This document shows positions 1-8,103 of a DNA stretch of 51,496 nucleotides, one piece after another. The notes beneath the pieces were generated by a model. That model was not told where the DNA came from. It did no database searches and saw only the letters and a list, made by a program, of their open reading frames with translations. The position numbers and the translations under genes were made by a program. Source of the stretch: Bacteroidales bacterium (GTDB lineage Bacteria; Bacteroidota; Bacteroidia; Bacteroidales; VadinHA17); contig JARKQN010000115.1 in NCBI GenBank assembly GCA_029974835.1, positions 1 to 51,496 of the forward strand, read 5' to 3'. Numbering within the stretch: the first letter of the stretch is position 1; every line of letters starts with the position of its first letter.

Positions 1-252
<252 letters not shown>

Positions 253-260
253 TCAGCCGG

Positions 261-268
261 CAAAGGTA
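261..268 (-). promoter_or_regulatory. -7 promoter box of pfkA
   Basis: TACCTTTG on the minus strand matches the Bacteroidota TAnnTTTG box about 20 bp upstream of the pfkA ATG. No clear TTTG was found at the expected -33 distance, so the call is moderate. Confidence 0.5.
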
Positions 269-300
269 AGTCTTTTCTGCTTTTTAATGTTACAGTTAAG

Positions 301-1179
301 TTAAAAATCAAGAGATTCAATTTTCTGCCTGACCTTCTCAATAAGCCATTGGGGTGTTGAAGTAGCCCCGCAAATACCGGCAGATTTTTTGCCAGTGAAC
401 CATTCTCTTTTCAACTCTTCAGGTGATGAAATAAAATATGAGTATGGATTTATTCTTTTGCAAACCTCATAAAGCATTTTTCCGTTGGAACTCTCACTCC
501 CGCTTACAAAAATTATTACGTCATGGCCGGCTGCAAATTTCTCAAGCGCAGGCTGCCTGTTGCATACCTGCCCGCAGATTGTACTGTGAATATGGAGAAG
601 ATCATCAGGATTATTACCGGCAAGGATAATCCTTTGCCTAATTTTTTCAGACAGACTATCGTAACCGGAATAGTTCATGGTTGTCTGTGCGAAAAGATGA
701 ATCTCCCTTGTGAAGTCAATTTTTTCAAGATTTGATTTGCCATCGGTGAGGATGGCTTTGTTTCCGGTCTGGCCCATAAGACCTATTACTTCAGCATGAC
801 CTTCTTTTCCGTATATGACCAGTGAACCACCCTTTGCCTGCAAATCTTTCCATGTCTGCCCGATTTTCCACTGAAGACGTTTTACAATCGGACAGGTGGC
901 ATCAATCAGCGTAATGTTATTTTGTTCTGCAATAATATATGTTTCAGGAGGTTCACCATGTGCCCGGATCAGAACGGTGCTGTCGCGGAGCTTTCTGAAC
1001 TGATCATAATTTATGGTGATCAGACCGAGTTCATGGAGTCTTTCAATCTCCTGATCGTTATGAACAATCTGGCCGAGTGAATAAACCTTCTTTCCTGCAA
1101 TGAGAGCCTCTTCGGCAGCTTCAACAGCATTTTTAACGCCGAAACAAAAGCCCGATCTGTCATCTGTTTCTACCAGCAT
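301..1179 (-). CDS. ispH: 4-hydroxy-3-methylbut-2-enyl diphosphate reductase (IspH/LytB)
   Basis: IspH performs the last step of the MEP isoprenoid pathway, reducing HMBPP to IPP and DMAPP with a [4Fe-4S] cluster in the cytoplasm. The 292-residue protein has the normal length. The three cluster ligands are visible as C12 (SGFCFGVKNAVE), C96 (DATCPIVK) and C202 (STICGQVCNRQ), and the substrate-binding H128 and acid E130 sit in KEGHAEVIG. An additional C206 lies beside the third ligand. The start overlaps the end of cmk by 20 bp, so ispH is probably translated from the porQ-cmk-ispH message. IspH supplies precursors for the menaquinone used by the respiratory genes further along the window. Confidence 0.96.
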   Translation of the reverse strand: MLVETDDRSGFCFGVKNAVEAAEEALIAGKKVYSLGQIVHNDQEIERLHELGLITINYDQFRKLRDSTVLIRAHGEPPETYIIAEQNNITLIDATCPIVKRLQWKIGQTWKDLQAKGGSLVIYGKEGHAEVIGLMGQTGNKAILTDGKSNLEKIDFTREIHLFAQTTMNYSGYDSLSEKIRQRIILAGNNPDDLLHIHSTICGQVCNRQPALEKFAAGHDVIIFVSGSESSNGKMLYEVCKRINPYSYFISSPEELKREWFTGKKSAGICGATSTPQWLIEKVRQKIESLDF

Positions 1180-1864
1180 TTTTCTTTTCCGATATTATTT
1201 CCCGTATCCATCTCATCTGATCCTCAACACTCATTTCTGAATTATCGAGAATAACGGCATCATCTGCCTTCTTTAGCGGACTTATTGCCCGCGTTTCATC
1301 TGCCCTGTCTCTTTCGGTAATATTTCTTTTAATCTCCTGGTAATCCACCTCCTGTCCTTTCATCCGGAGTTCCCTGTACCTTCTTTCTGCCCTTACATCA
1401 ATTGATGCGGTCATGAATATTTTTATGTCTGCATCAGGAAATACCACCGTTCCTATATCCCTTCCATCCATAACCACACCCTTAAAAACACCAATCTGCC
1501 TCTGAAGTTCAACCATCCTTGTTCTTACCTCCGGGACCTGGCTGATTCTGCTTACAAAATCTGATACTTCGATGTTCCTGATTTCGGATTCAACATTCTC
1601 GGAATTGAGCCATGTTTCATATTCTCCGGTATCAGGGTTGTATATAAAATTAATGTGGATCTCTTTAAGGGCATTTTTAATGCCGTCAATATCGATTGAT
1701 TTTCTTCCGATAAGTCCTTTCCTAAGGCAATACAGTGTTACCGCCCTGTACATCGCCCCGCTGTCGATATAAATGTAATTCAACTCGCGGGCAATCGCTT
1801 TGGCAAATGTGCTTTTGCCACAGGACGAGTAACCATCGATTGCTATGACCAGTTTCTTTTCCAT
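1160..1864 (-). CDS. cmk: (d)CMP kinase
   Basis: Cytidylate kinase transfers phosphate from ATP to CMP or dCMP in nucleotide synthesis. The 234-residue protein begins with a P-loop, DGYSSCGKSTFAK, at residues 10-22. It keeps the family segment DSGAMYRAVTLY near residue 35 and the DGRDIGTVVFPDA motif near residue 135, followed by the RAERRYRE lid arginines. Length fits the short bacterial class. It lies 29 bp downstream of porQ and overlaps ispH by 20 bp. The porQ-cmk-ispH order is familiar from Bacteroidota genomes, although the three functions are not biochemically linked. Confidence 0.95.
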   Translation of the reverse strand: MEKKLVIAIDGYSSCGKSTFAKAIARELNYIYIDSGAMYRAVTLYCLRKGLIGRKSIDIDGIKNALKEIHINFIYNPDTGEYETWLNSENVESEIRNIEVSDFVSRISQVPEVRTRMVELQRQIGVFKGVVMDGRDIGTVVFPDADIKIFMTASIDVRAERRYRELRMKGQEVDYQEIKRNITERDRADETRAISPLKKADDAVILDNSEMSVEDQMRWIREIISEKKNAGRNR

Positions 1865-1893
1865 TTTGAAAGATTGAGAGGAATAAATAGAAT

Positions 1894-2916
1894 CTATTCT
1901 TTAAATTTTTTAAAAATCATTTCGGGTCTCACCACAATGGAAAAATGGTTCGAGGCTCCCGCCAGGTGGAAAGATGCCCTTCCAAATCCGAGGCTCAGGT
2001 ATGTTGTATTTATCCCGAAACCCCACGAAAAGCCTGCCATGGCAGTTCCGGACTCAACCATCAGTTCTTTTCTCCGCTGGTAATTAAAACCTGCTGAAAA
2101 ATAGAAATTTTTATGAGGAAGCACCTCTGCTCCCAGCACAAGGTGCCGCGCAGCATCTTCAAAGAAACCCGATCCGGAGGTGCCTGAAGGTGTTTCATAA
2201 TCATGCGTGAGATCAAACCTCTCGAGGTGCCTTAGTGTGGCGGAGAACCTGAATGGCGCATGTGCCAGCCTCCGGGAAATTCCTGCCTGGATTTCGAAAG
2301 GAAGTTTTTCGCGTGTCTCGCCGTCATAGGTTGTTACCTGAAACCCGGCATTTCTTATTACTGCTCCGGCCGATGTAAGCCTGTCGCGAGACTGCCATGA
2401 AACGCCGATATCCACAGCTATGCCGAAAGAGGTATATTTTTCGAGATGGGAGAGAACCGGCTTGACTGTTACCCCTGCTCTGAAGGAGGAATCAATCTCA
2501 CGTGAAAACATTAACGAAAGGGCATACTCTGCAGCTCTGAAAGTCCCGGTAATTACTCCCGATTCATCAGCTTCCCTGAAAGCCCCGTAATTAAGATAAG
2601 TGATACCCGCAGCTGAATTCCCTATCCCCGGCAGCGTAAAAGAATATACCGACATTCCGTAATTTATTCCGGCAAGATAGTTTACATAATTCAGGGCCAG
2701 GTTATTATTCATTTCAGGTGAAAGGAGGGACGGGTTGCACGATGCAAGGTTAACATCCCCGTTCATGAGCGATACATTTGAACCCCCAAGGGAAGAGACT
2801 ATCCCTGATTGCATCAGGTTAAGGAACTGGTAAACGTTCGTGCCTCCGGTTTGCGCTGACAAACTGTAAGTTGAACAAAGCAGCAGAAGGACAATATTTT
2901 GACATTTCCGGAGCAC
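1894..2916 (-). CDS. porQ: Type IX secretion system protein PorQ
   Basis: PorQ is an outer-membrane beta-barrel protein of the Bacteroidota type IX secretion system. It works with PorU, PorV and PorZ in the cell-surface attachment complex that processes cargo carrying C-terminal signals. The 340-residue product has a signal peptide ending near SLSAQ (residues 17-21), then the characteristic N-terminal stretch TGGTNVYQFLNLMQSG and the segment NPSLLSPEMNNNLALNYVNY. Alternating hydrophobic strands follow to the C-terminus, as expected for a barrel. The start is GTG at 2916, because an in-frame TAG lies four codons upstream and no ATG fits. It heads the porQ-cmk-ispH unit. T9SS cargo is not identifiable in this window. 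Confidence 0.87.
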   Translation of the reverse strand: MLRKCQNIVLLLLCSTYSLSAQTGGTNVYQFLNLMQSGIVSSLGGSNVSLMNGDVNLASCNPSLLSPEMNNNLALNYVNYLAGINYGMSVYSFTLPGIGNSAAGITYLNYGAFREADESGVITGTFRAAEYALSLMFSREIDSSFRAGVTVKPVLSHLEKYTSFGIAVDIGVSWQSRDRLTSAGAVIRNAGFQVTTYDGETREKLPFEIQAGISRRLAHAPFRFSATLRHLERFDLTHDYETPSGTSGSGFFEDAARHLVLGAEVLPHKNFYFSAGFNYQRRKELMVESGTAMAGFSWGFGINTTYLSLGFGRASFHLAGASNHFSIVVRPEMIFKKFKE

Positions 2917-2938
2917 AGTGTAAAGATACTATGATTTT

Positions 2939-2955
2939 ATTGTAACGGTTACAAT
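2939..2955. promoter_or_regulatory. 17-bp palindrome upstream of porQ, candidate operator
   Basis: ATTGTAAC, one G, GTTACAAT is a perfect inverted repeat with a one-base centre, 23 bp upstream of the porQ start. A TATCTTTA box (minus, 2921-2928), one mismatch from TAnnTTTG, lies between it and the gene, so the palindrome would cover the -33 position. No cognate regulator is in the window. Confidence 0.4.
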
Positions 2956-2983
2956 GTTAATTAATTATCAGAACCGCTTATAA

Positions 2984-3904
2984 TCATGCGGTTTTGCCGG
3001 AAAGATCGGGTAATTCCCCTGAAATCTTTTTCCTGCCGTTTACCTGTGAAAGGAAAATACCGGAGATCACGATTATCATTCCGGCTGCATTCTGAATTGT
3101 GAGGGTATTGCCAAGGATCAGGAATGAGAAGATTGCTGTAAATACCGGAATAACATTGGTGAAGGGATTCACTCTTGCCACGCCTATCTGCTTCACCGAC
3201 CATCCGAAAAGTATGAATGCACCGCACGAGGCAAAAAGAGCAAGTTCCAATACCGGAAGCAGGGAAGAAAATGAATGTGACGAGGAAAAAAAGTTATTGA
3301 AATCGGTAATGATAAAAATCGGGGCAAACAACAACACCCCTAATATATTCTGCACATTTACGATGAATACCGGACTGTAACTGCCCACCAGTCTCCCTAA
3401 TGTCATATTGTAGCCAGCTGCAGAAAAAACGGCAAGCCCCAGTAAAAGCAATCCTTTTATATTGAACGACAGAGCTCCGCTGCCGTCAACCACGAAAACA
3501 ATTATACCTGCAAAGGAGAGTATAATACCTGCATAATTTATCAGCCTTAGCCGTTCTCCGAAAAAAAGCCACGCCGCCAGGGCCACAACAGCAGGGATTG
3601 TTGAAATAACCACCGACCCCGTTGTGGAGGTCACATAAGTGAGCCCGTTGCTTTCACCGATAAAGTACAGAAATGGTTCAAAAACCGCCAGCAATAAAAA
3701 CCATTTCCTGTCTTCCTTTTTTATCGCGTTTTTTTCACCTTTAATGAAAAGGTATGCCGAAAGTATTATTACCGCAAACAGAAGCCTTAAAAATATTATC
3801 GTGAGAGGTTTGTAATTCTCATTGGCCATTTTAAACCAGATGAACGACAATGACCAGAATATCATCGCGAGAATAATGGCTCCGTATATTCTTAAACTCT
3901 TCAT
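2984..3904 (-). CDS. EamA-family (DMT) inner-membrane transporter
   Basis: This 306-residue protein has about ten hydrophobic segments spread over two halves, the drug/metabolite transporter layout. Family hallmarks visible are an early Trp/Pro-rich turn, NGLTYVTSTTGSVVISTIPAVVA at roughly 87-109, and FFGERLRLINYAGIILSFAGI in the first half. The second repeat carries VARVNPFTNVIPVFTAIFSFLILGNTL near 242-268. Such proteins export amino acids, nucleosides or other metabolites by proton exchange, but substrates cannot be read from sequence. It reads away from etfB and is transcribed separately from porQ, with a 67-bp gap that holds a palindrome. Confidence is high for the family and nil for the substrate. 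Confidence 0.88.
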   Translation of the reverse strand: MKSLRIYGAIILAMIFWSLSFIWFKMANENYKPLTIIFLRLLFAVIILSAYLFIKGEKNAIKKEDRKWFLLLAVFEPFLYFIGESNGLTYVTSTTGSVVISTIPAVVALAAWLFFGERLRLINYAGIILSFAGIIVFVVDGSGALSFNIKGLLLLGLAVFSAAGYNMTLGRLVGSYSPVFIVNVQNILGVLLFAPIFIITDFNNFFSSSHSFSSLLPVLELALFASCGAFILFGWSVKQIGVARVNPFTNVIPVFTAIFSFLILGNTLTIQNAAGMIIVISGIFLSQVNGRKKISGELPDLSGKTA

Positions 3905-4105
3905 TTAATAAATCAGACCTCTTTTTTAAGGCGGCGTGAATTTATATGATATTTTTAAAAATTCCTGATTATTTACATTTTAATTCGGGAACAGGTTTCG
4001 AACGGGACTTTAAATTAACCCGTTGGACATCTATAATGAAAAGATCATTAATGTATTAACCAAATGAGTGCTTTCGAATGGGTAATATAAATCAGTCTTG
4101 TTCAA

Positions 4106-4136
4106 TTTGACAGTGTATTCTTTATTATTATATTTG
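4106..4136 (+). promoter_or_regulatory. Promoter of the etfBA operon
   Basis: TTTG at 4106-4109, 19 bp, TATATTTG at 4129-4136: an exact match to the Bacteroidota primary sigma consensus (TTTG, 19-21 bp, TAnnTTTG). Transcription would start near 4143, giving a leader of about 37 nt before etfB. Confidence 0.8.
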
Positions 4137-4179
4137 CCGCCTCGGAAAAGGTTTATTGTTTAACAAGTAATTAATTATC

Positions 4180-4929
4180 ATGAAAATACTGGTTTGCATA
4201 AGCAACGTACCCGACACTACAACCAAAGTGAAATTCACAGAAGGCAATAAAAGTCTCGATACTGCAGGAATACAATGGGTTATTAATCCATGGGACGAGC
4301 TTTCCCTGACAAGGGCCCTTGAACTTAAGGATAATCCTGCCTCAGGCGTAAAATCGGTCACTGTTGCCCATGTGGGAACTGCAGCTTCGGAACCTACAAT
4401 ACGCAAGGCGCTCGCAATAGGAGCCGACGAAGCAATAAGAGTCAATGCCGGAGCGGCTGACGCATGGTACACTGCCTTTCAGCTTGCCGAAGTAATCAGG
4501 AAGGAGCAGTTTGACCTCGTGCTTTGCGGAATAGAATCGAGCGATTACAACGGTTCGCTAGTTGGCGGAATGATAGCGGAATTTCTCGGTATTCCGAACG
4601 TGTCGGCGGTCTCTTCCCTGAATATAGAGAACGGTAAACCTGTTATGGTCCGTGAAATAGACGGAGGAAAGGAAACTGTTACCGTCCCCGTACCATGCCT
4701 GGCAGTCGTCCAGAAGGGGATAGCAAAAGAACCAAGAATAGCATCCATGCGCGGCATCATGACCGCCCGTACCAAACAGATAAAGATTTATGAACCTGCC
4801 CCGGCCGAACCACTTACAGAGGTTGTCTCTTTCTCAAAACCGGCGCCAAGGGCTGCATGCAGGTTTATCGACCCTGAAAACGCAGCGGAGCTTATTTCCA
4901 TCCTGCAAAATGAAGCCAAAGTCATTTAA
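4180..4929 (+). CDS. etfB: Electron transfer flavoprotein, beta subunit
   Basis: EtfB forms the smaller half of the ETF heterodimer that takes electrons from acyl-CoA dehydrogenases. The 249-residue protein starts MKILVCISNVPDTTTKVKF and carries the adenosine-phosphate-binding fold. Features are NPWDELSLTRALELKD near residues 36-52, GADEAIRV near 88-95, and the ETF-beta signature region with VREIDGGKETVTVPVPCLAVVQKG at about 165-190. It is the first gene of a five-gene operon and precedes etfA by 24 bp. The nearby acyl-CoA dehydrogenase is the probable electron donor and the Fe-S membrane pair the probable acceptor. Nothing in the sequence proves or excludes electron bifurcation. Confidence 0.95.
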   Translation: MKILVCISNVPDTTTKVKFTEGNKSLDTAGIQWVINPWDELSLTRALELKDNPASGVKSVTVAHVGTAASEPTIRKALAIGADEAIRVNAGAADAWYTAFQLAEVIRKEQFDLVLCGIESSDYNGSLVGGMIAEFLGIPNVSAVSSLNIENGKPVMVREIDGGKETVTVPVPCLAVVQKGIAKEPRIASMRGIMTARTKQIKIYEPAPAEPLTEVVSFSKPAPRAACRFIDPENAAELISILQNEAKVI

Positions 4930-4953
4930 TCAGTATAAACTCAATTTAAAGAT

Positions 4954-5922
4954 ATGTCAGTACTTGTATTCACTGAAAACTGGGACAGAAAATTCAAAAA
5001 ACTCTCCTTCGAACTGGTCTCGTATGCCAGGGGAGTGGCAGATTTGCTTAACACTTCGGTTCTGGCTCTGTCTGTTGGACCGGTGGAGGATAGTGAACTG
5101 ATGAAACTGGGGCAGTATGGCGCTTCCAGAATTATCAGTATCGACAGGCCGGAACTTAAAAACCTCGATAACCAGGCCTGGGCCGGGGTTATCGCTGCAG
5201 TTGCCCTGAAGGAAGATGCAAGGGTTTTGATTCTTTCGAACAATAACACCGGAAAGGCCATTGCACCGCGTCTGTCGGTTAAGCTAAAGGCAGGTGTGGG
5301 TGCAGGAGTGAGCAGCCTGCCAGTTTCAACAGAACCTTTCACCGTTAACAAAAGGGCGTTTTCGGGAAATGCACTGGCTCAGACAGTAATCCGGTCAGAG
5401 ATGAAAATCCTGACACTCCTTCAGAATTCCTACGGACTCTGCGAAACGGAAAACAGGGCTGTTATCGAAAAGTCAGATGTTCAGGCGGATACCGGATTCT
5501 TAAAAACAGAAGTACTTGATGTACAGAAACAAACAGGTAAAATTCTGCTTACCGATGCCGATATTGTCGTTTCGGGAGGAAGGGGTATGAAATCGCCCGA
5601 TAACTGGGGTCCGCTTGTAGAACTTGCAACCCTTCTTGGCGGCGCAACCGCATGCTCCCGCCCTGTTTCAGATGAGGGATGGAGGCCCCACGAGGAACAT
5701 ACCGGACAGACTGGTAAAATCATCTCACCAAACCTGTATATTGCAGTAGGAATATCGGGCGCTACTCAGCACCTGGCAGGTGTAAGCTCATCGAAATATA
5801 TAGTTGCAATTAACACCGACAAGGATGCCCCCATATTTGAGGCAGCCCAGTACGGGATAGTGGGAGATGCGGCTAAAGTGCTGCCCAAACTGGTTGAAGC
5901 CGTGAGGGAAATTAAAAAATAA
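4954..5922 (+). CDS. etfA: Electron transfer flavoprotein, alpha subunit
   Basis: EtfA binds the FAD of the ETF dimer in its C-terminal domain. The 322-residue product has the normal length and no N-terminal ferredoxin extension. The FAD-binding signature is clear at about residues 208-300: GGRGMKSPDNWGPLVELA, then SRPVSDEGW, GQTGKIISPNLYIAVGISG, then TQHLAG and INTDKDAPIFEAAQYGIVGD. The N-terminal half is the usual alpha/beta domain that pairs with EtfB. It lies between etfB (24 bp) and the membrane Fe-S subunit (41 bp) in one transcription unit, consistent with transfer of fatty-acid electrons to the quinone pool. Confidence 0.95.
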   Translation: MSVLVFTENWDRKFKKLSFELVSYARGVADLLNTSVLALSVGPVEDSELMKLGQYGASRIISIDRPELKNLDNQAWAGVIAAVALKEDARVLILSNNNTGKAIAPRLSVKLKAGVGAGVSSLPVSTEPFTVNKRAFSGNALAQTVIRSEMKILTLLQNSYGLCETENRAVIEKSDVQADTGFLKTEVLDVQKQTGKILLTDADIVVSGGRGMKSPDNWGPLVELATLLGGATACSRPVSDEGWRPHEEHTGQTGKIISPNLYIAVGISGATQHLAGVSSSKYIVAINTDKDAPIFEAAQYGIVGDAAKVLPKLVEAVREIKK

Positions 5923-5963
5923 AAGGATAAATTTTTTTCACTGACAGGCGTTAAATCCTTCCC

Positions 5964-7283
5964 ATGGATAAACAGTTAATTTTTTCGGGTGCACTGTTAT
6001 TGACAATTGCGCTCTTTTTCTTTACCGTAAACAGGATAGCAGGTTTTTTCAGGCTTACCAGACCAGGTTATCCGGTAAAAGATTTCGGGAAAAGAATCCT
6101 GCTTATGCTTCGCGTGGCATTCGGCCAGACAAAAATCTTCCGACGGCCGGTAACCGGGTTCCTGCATGCGCTTGTTTTCTGGGGTTTCTGTGTGATCCTC
6201 CTCGGAAGCATCGAAATGGTTATCGACGGCGTTGGAGGTCTTGAGAAATCTCTCTCCTTCCTTGGCCCCGTACACGACCTGATAATGGCCTCCGGAGATA
6301 TCTTCGCCCTCCTGGTGCTTTTGTCAATTCTGGTGTTTCTTGTCAGACGCCTGTTTCTAAACATAAGAAGGTTCGAAGGGATTGAGATGAAGAAAAAATC
6401 ACACATTGATGCTGTTGTATCACTGTCGCTGATCTTCCTTCTGATGGTTACCCTGATCGGGATGAACACGGGATACATTATTTACAGCGGGCTGGAGGGC
6501 AAAACGATTCATGGTGTGTATCCTGTCAGCAGTTTTCTTGCAGGTATCGGAGGACCGGATGAACCACGGAAAGCATGGCTGCTTATGGAAACATCGTGGT
6601 GGTCGCATATTTTACTCATATTCTTCTTTGCCAACTACCTGCCTTACTCAAAACACTTTCATGTGTTCATGTCTGTCCCCAATGTGTTCCTTTCCAGGCT
6701 CGAACCTCTGGGCAAGCTTTACAACATGGATAATGTAACAAGGGAAGTGAAGCTTATGATGAATCCCGAAACAGCTTTCAGTGCATCGCCTGAAGGTGGC
6801 ACTCCGGAACGGTTCGGGGTAAGGGATGCGGAAGACGTGACGTGGAAGAATTACTTCGATTCACTCTCATGCACTGAATGCGGCAGGTGCACCGCAGTAT
6901 GCCCGGCAAACCTGACGGGCAAGAAACTCTCACCACGCAAAATAATGATGGACCTTAGGGCACGGATGAAGGAAAAGGGACCGCTAATGATTAAAAACGG
7001 GAAAGATTTTAACGACGGAAAAGCCCTCATCAGAGACTATATTACAGAAGAAGAACTCTGGGCATGCACAACCTGCAACGCGTGTGCAAAGGAGTGCCCC
7101 ATAAACATAAATCACCCGTCACTGATTATTGACATGAGACGGTATCTCGTGATGGAAGAAGGCTCGGCACCCGGCGAGCTTAAGGCGGTTTTCAGCAACA
7201 TCGAAAACAACGGCGCCCCTTGGCAGTACTCGCCCGAGGACAGACTCAACTGGGCAAACAATCTGGAAATAAATGTTAATTAA
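5964..7283 (+). CDS. Membrane b-heme and 2x[4Fe-4S] subunit, probable ETF:menaquinone oxidoreductase part
   Basis: Residues 1-240 hold about five membrane segments of the NarI/DsrM type, with candidate heme-b histidines H68, H104, H214, H231 and H233. The C-terminal part holds two [4Fe-4S] motifs, CTECGRCTAVCP (C303, C306, C309, C313) and CTTCNACAKECP (C368, C371, C374, C378), as in HdrC. With the CCG protein encoded 8 bp downstream it reproduces, in two genes, the domain order of the membrane EMO proteins that pass ETF electrons to menaquinone in syntrophs and Geobacter. Its place between etfA and an acyl-CoA dehydrogenase supports that role. No FixC-type flavin ETF-QO is seen here. The quinone step is inference. 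Confidence 0.85.
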   Translation: MDKQLIFSGALLLTIALFFFTVNRIAGFFRLTRPGYPVKDFGKRILLMLRVAFGQTKIFRRPVTGFLHALVFWGFCVILLGSIEMVIDGVGGLEKSLSFLGPVHDLIMASGDIFALLVLLSILVFLVRRLFLNIRRFEGIEMKKKSHIDAVVSLSLIFLLMVTLIGMNTGYIIYSGLEGKTIHGVYPVSSFLAGIGGPDEPRKAWLLMETSWWSHILLIFFFANYLPYSKHFHVFMSVPNVFLSRLEPLGKLYNMDNVTREVKLMMNPETAFSASPEGGTPERFGVRDAEDVTWKNYFDSLSCTECGRCTAVCPANLTGKKLSPRKIMMDLRARMKEKGPLMIKNGKDFNDGKALIRDYITEEELWACTTCNACAKECPININHPSLIIDMRRYLVMEEGSAPGELKAVFSNIENNGAPWQYSPEDRLNWANNLEINVN

Positions 7284-7291
7284 CCCGGCAA

Positions 7292-8086
7292 ATGCAGACC
7301 CGTAAGATAGATATTCCCGTAATGGCAGATTTGCACAGCAAAGGTGTTCAGCCCGAATACCTGCTGTGGATTGGCTGCGCCGGCGCATACGACGACCGGT
7401 ATAAGAAAGTAGCCAGGGCTTTTGTGAAAATCCTCGAACACCTGAATGTCAGCTACGGCGTTCTCGGAACAGAAGAGACCTGCAACGGCGATCCTGCGAG
7501 GAGAGCAGGTAATGAAATGCTCTTTCAGATGCAGGCTCTGCAGGTTATTGAAACACTGAAGAGATACAACGTAAGGAAAATCATTACAATCTGCCCCCAT
7601 TGCTATAATGTCTTCAAGAATGAATACCCCGATCTCGGCGGTAATTATGAAGTGATCAGTTATCTGGTTTTTCTGAAGGAAAAAGCCGATTCCGGTCAAC
7701 TCAACCTTACCGGTTCAGGAAATAAGTATGCTACGGTTACATATCACGACCCATGCTACCTCGGAAGGGCGAATGATATTTATGACGAGCCCAGGGAAAT
7801 TATTAAAAAACTCGGACTGAAACTTCAGGAGATGGAACGTAACCGAAGTTTCGCACTTTGCTGCGGAGCCGGAGGAGCCCAGATGTTCAAGGAAGCAGAA
7901 AAAGGAGATAAGGAAATCTTTCTTGAACGAACAGAAGAAGCCCTTCGTACCGGCGCTTCGGTGATTGCAACTGCCTGTCCCTTCTGCATGACCATGATGA
8001 CCGACGGAATAAAATATTCCAATGCAGAAGAGAAGGTAAAAAACCTAGATATTGCCGAATTAATTGCTGAAAAACTTGGCTTATAA
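7292..8086 (+). CDS. CCG-domain (HdrB/HdrD-like) Fe-S subunit
   Basis: This 264-residue soluble protein has two cysteine-rich CCG modules, the fold that carries the unusual clusters of heterodisulfide reductase HdrB. Module 1 has LWIGCAG, EETCNG and CPHC. The middle position has one Cys where the full motif has two, so this module may be degenerate. Module 2 is complete, with YHDPCYLGR, LCCGAGGAQMF and ACPFCMT. It follows the membrane subunit by 8 bp and precedes the acyl-CoA dehydrogenase by 17 bp, so the two Fe-S proteins are almost certainly one complex. In the related fused EMO proteins the CCG part is thought to meet ETF. That assignment here is by analogy. Confidence 0.86.
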   Translation: MQTRKIDIPVMADLHSKGVQPEYLLWIGCAGAYDDRYKKVARAFVKILEHLNVSYGVLGTEETCNGDPARRAGNEMLFQMQALQVIETLKRYNVRKIITICPHCYNVFKNEYPDLGGNYEVISYLVFLKEKADSGQLNLTGSGNKYATVTYHDPCYLGRANDIYDEPREIIKKLGLKLQEMERNRSFALCCGAGGAQMFKEAEKGDKEIFLERTEEALRTGASVIATACPFCMTMMTDGIKYSNAEEKVKNLDIAELIAEKLGL

Positions 8087-8103
8087 TAAAAAACAAACCT
8101 CAA

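Noticed and set aside
4001-4024. AACGGG...CCCGTT inverted repeat upstream of etfB
   Set aside because: Only 6 bp with a 12-base loop and no T run, about 80 bp upstream of the promoter. Chance is a sufficient explanation.
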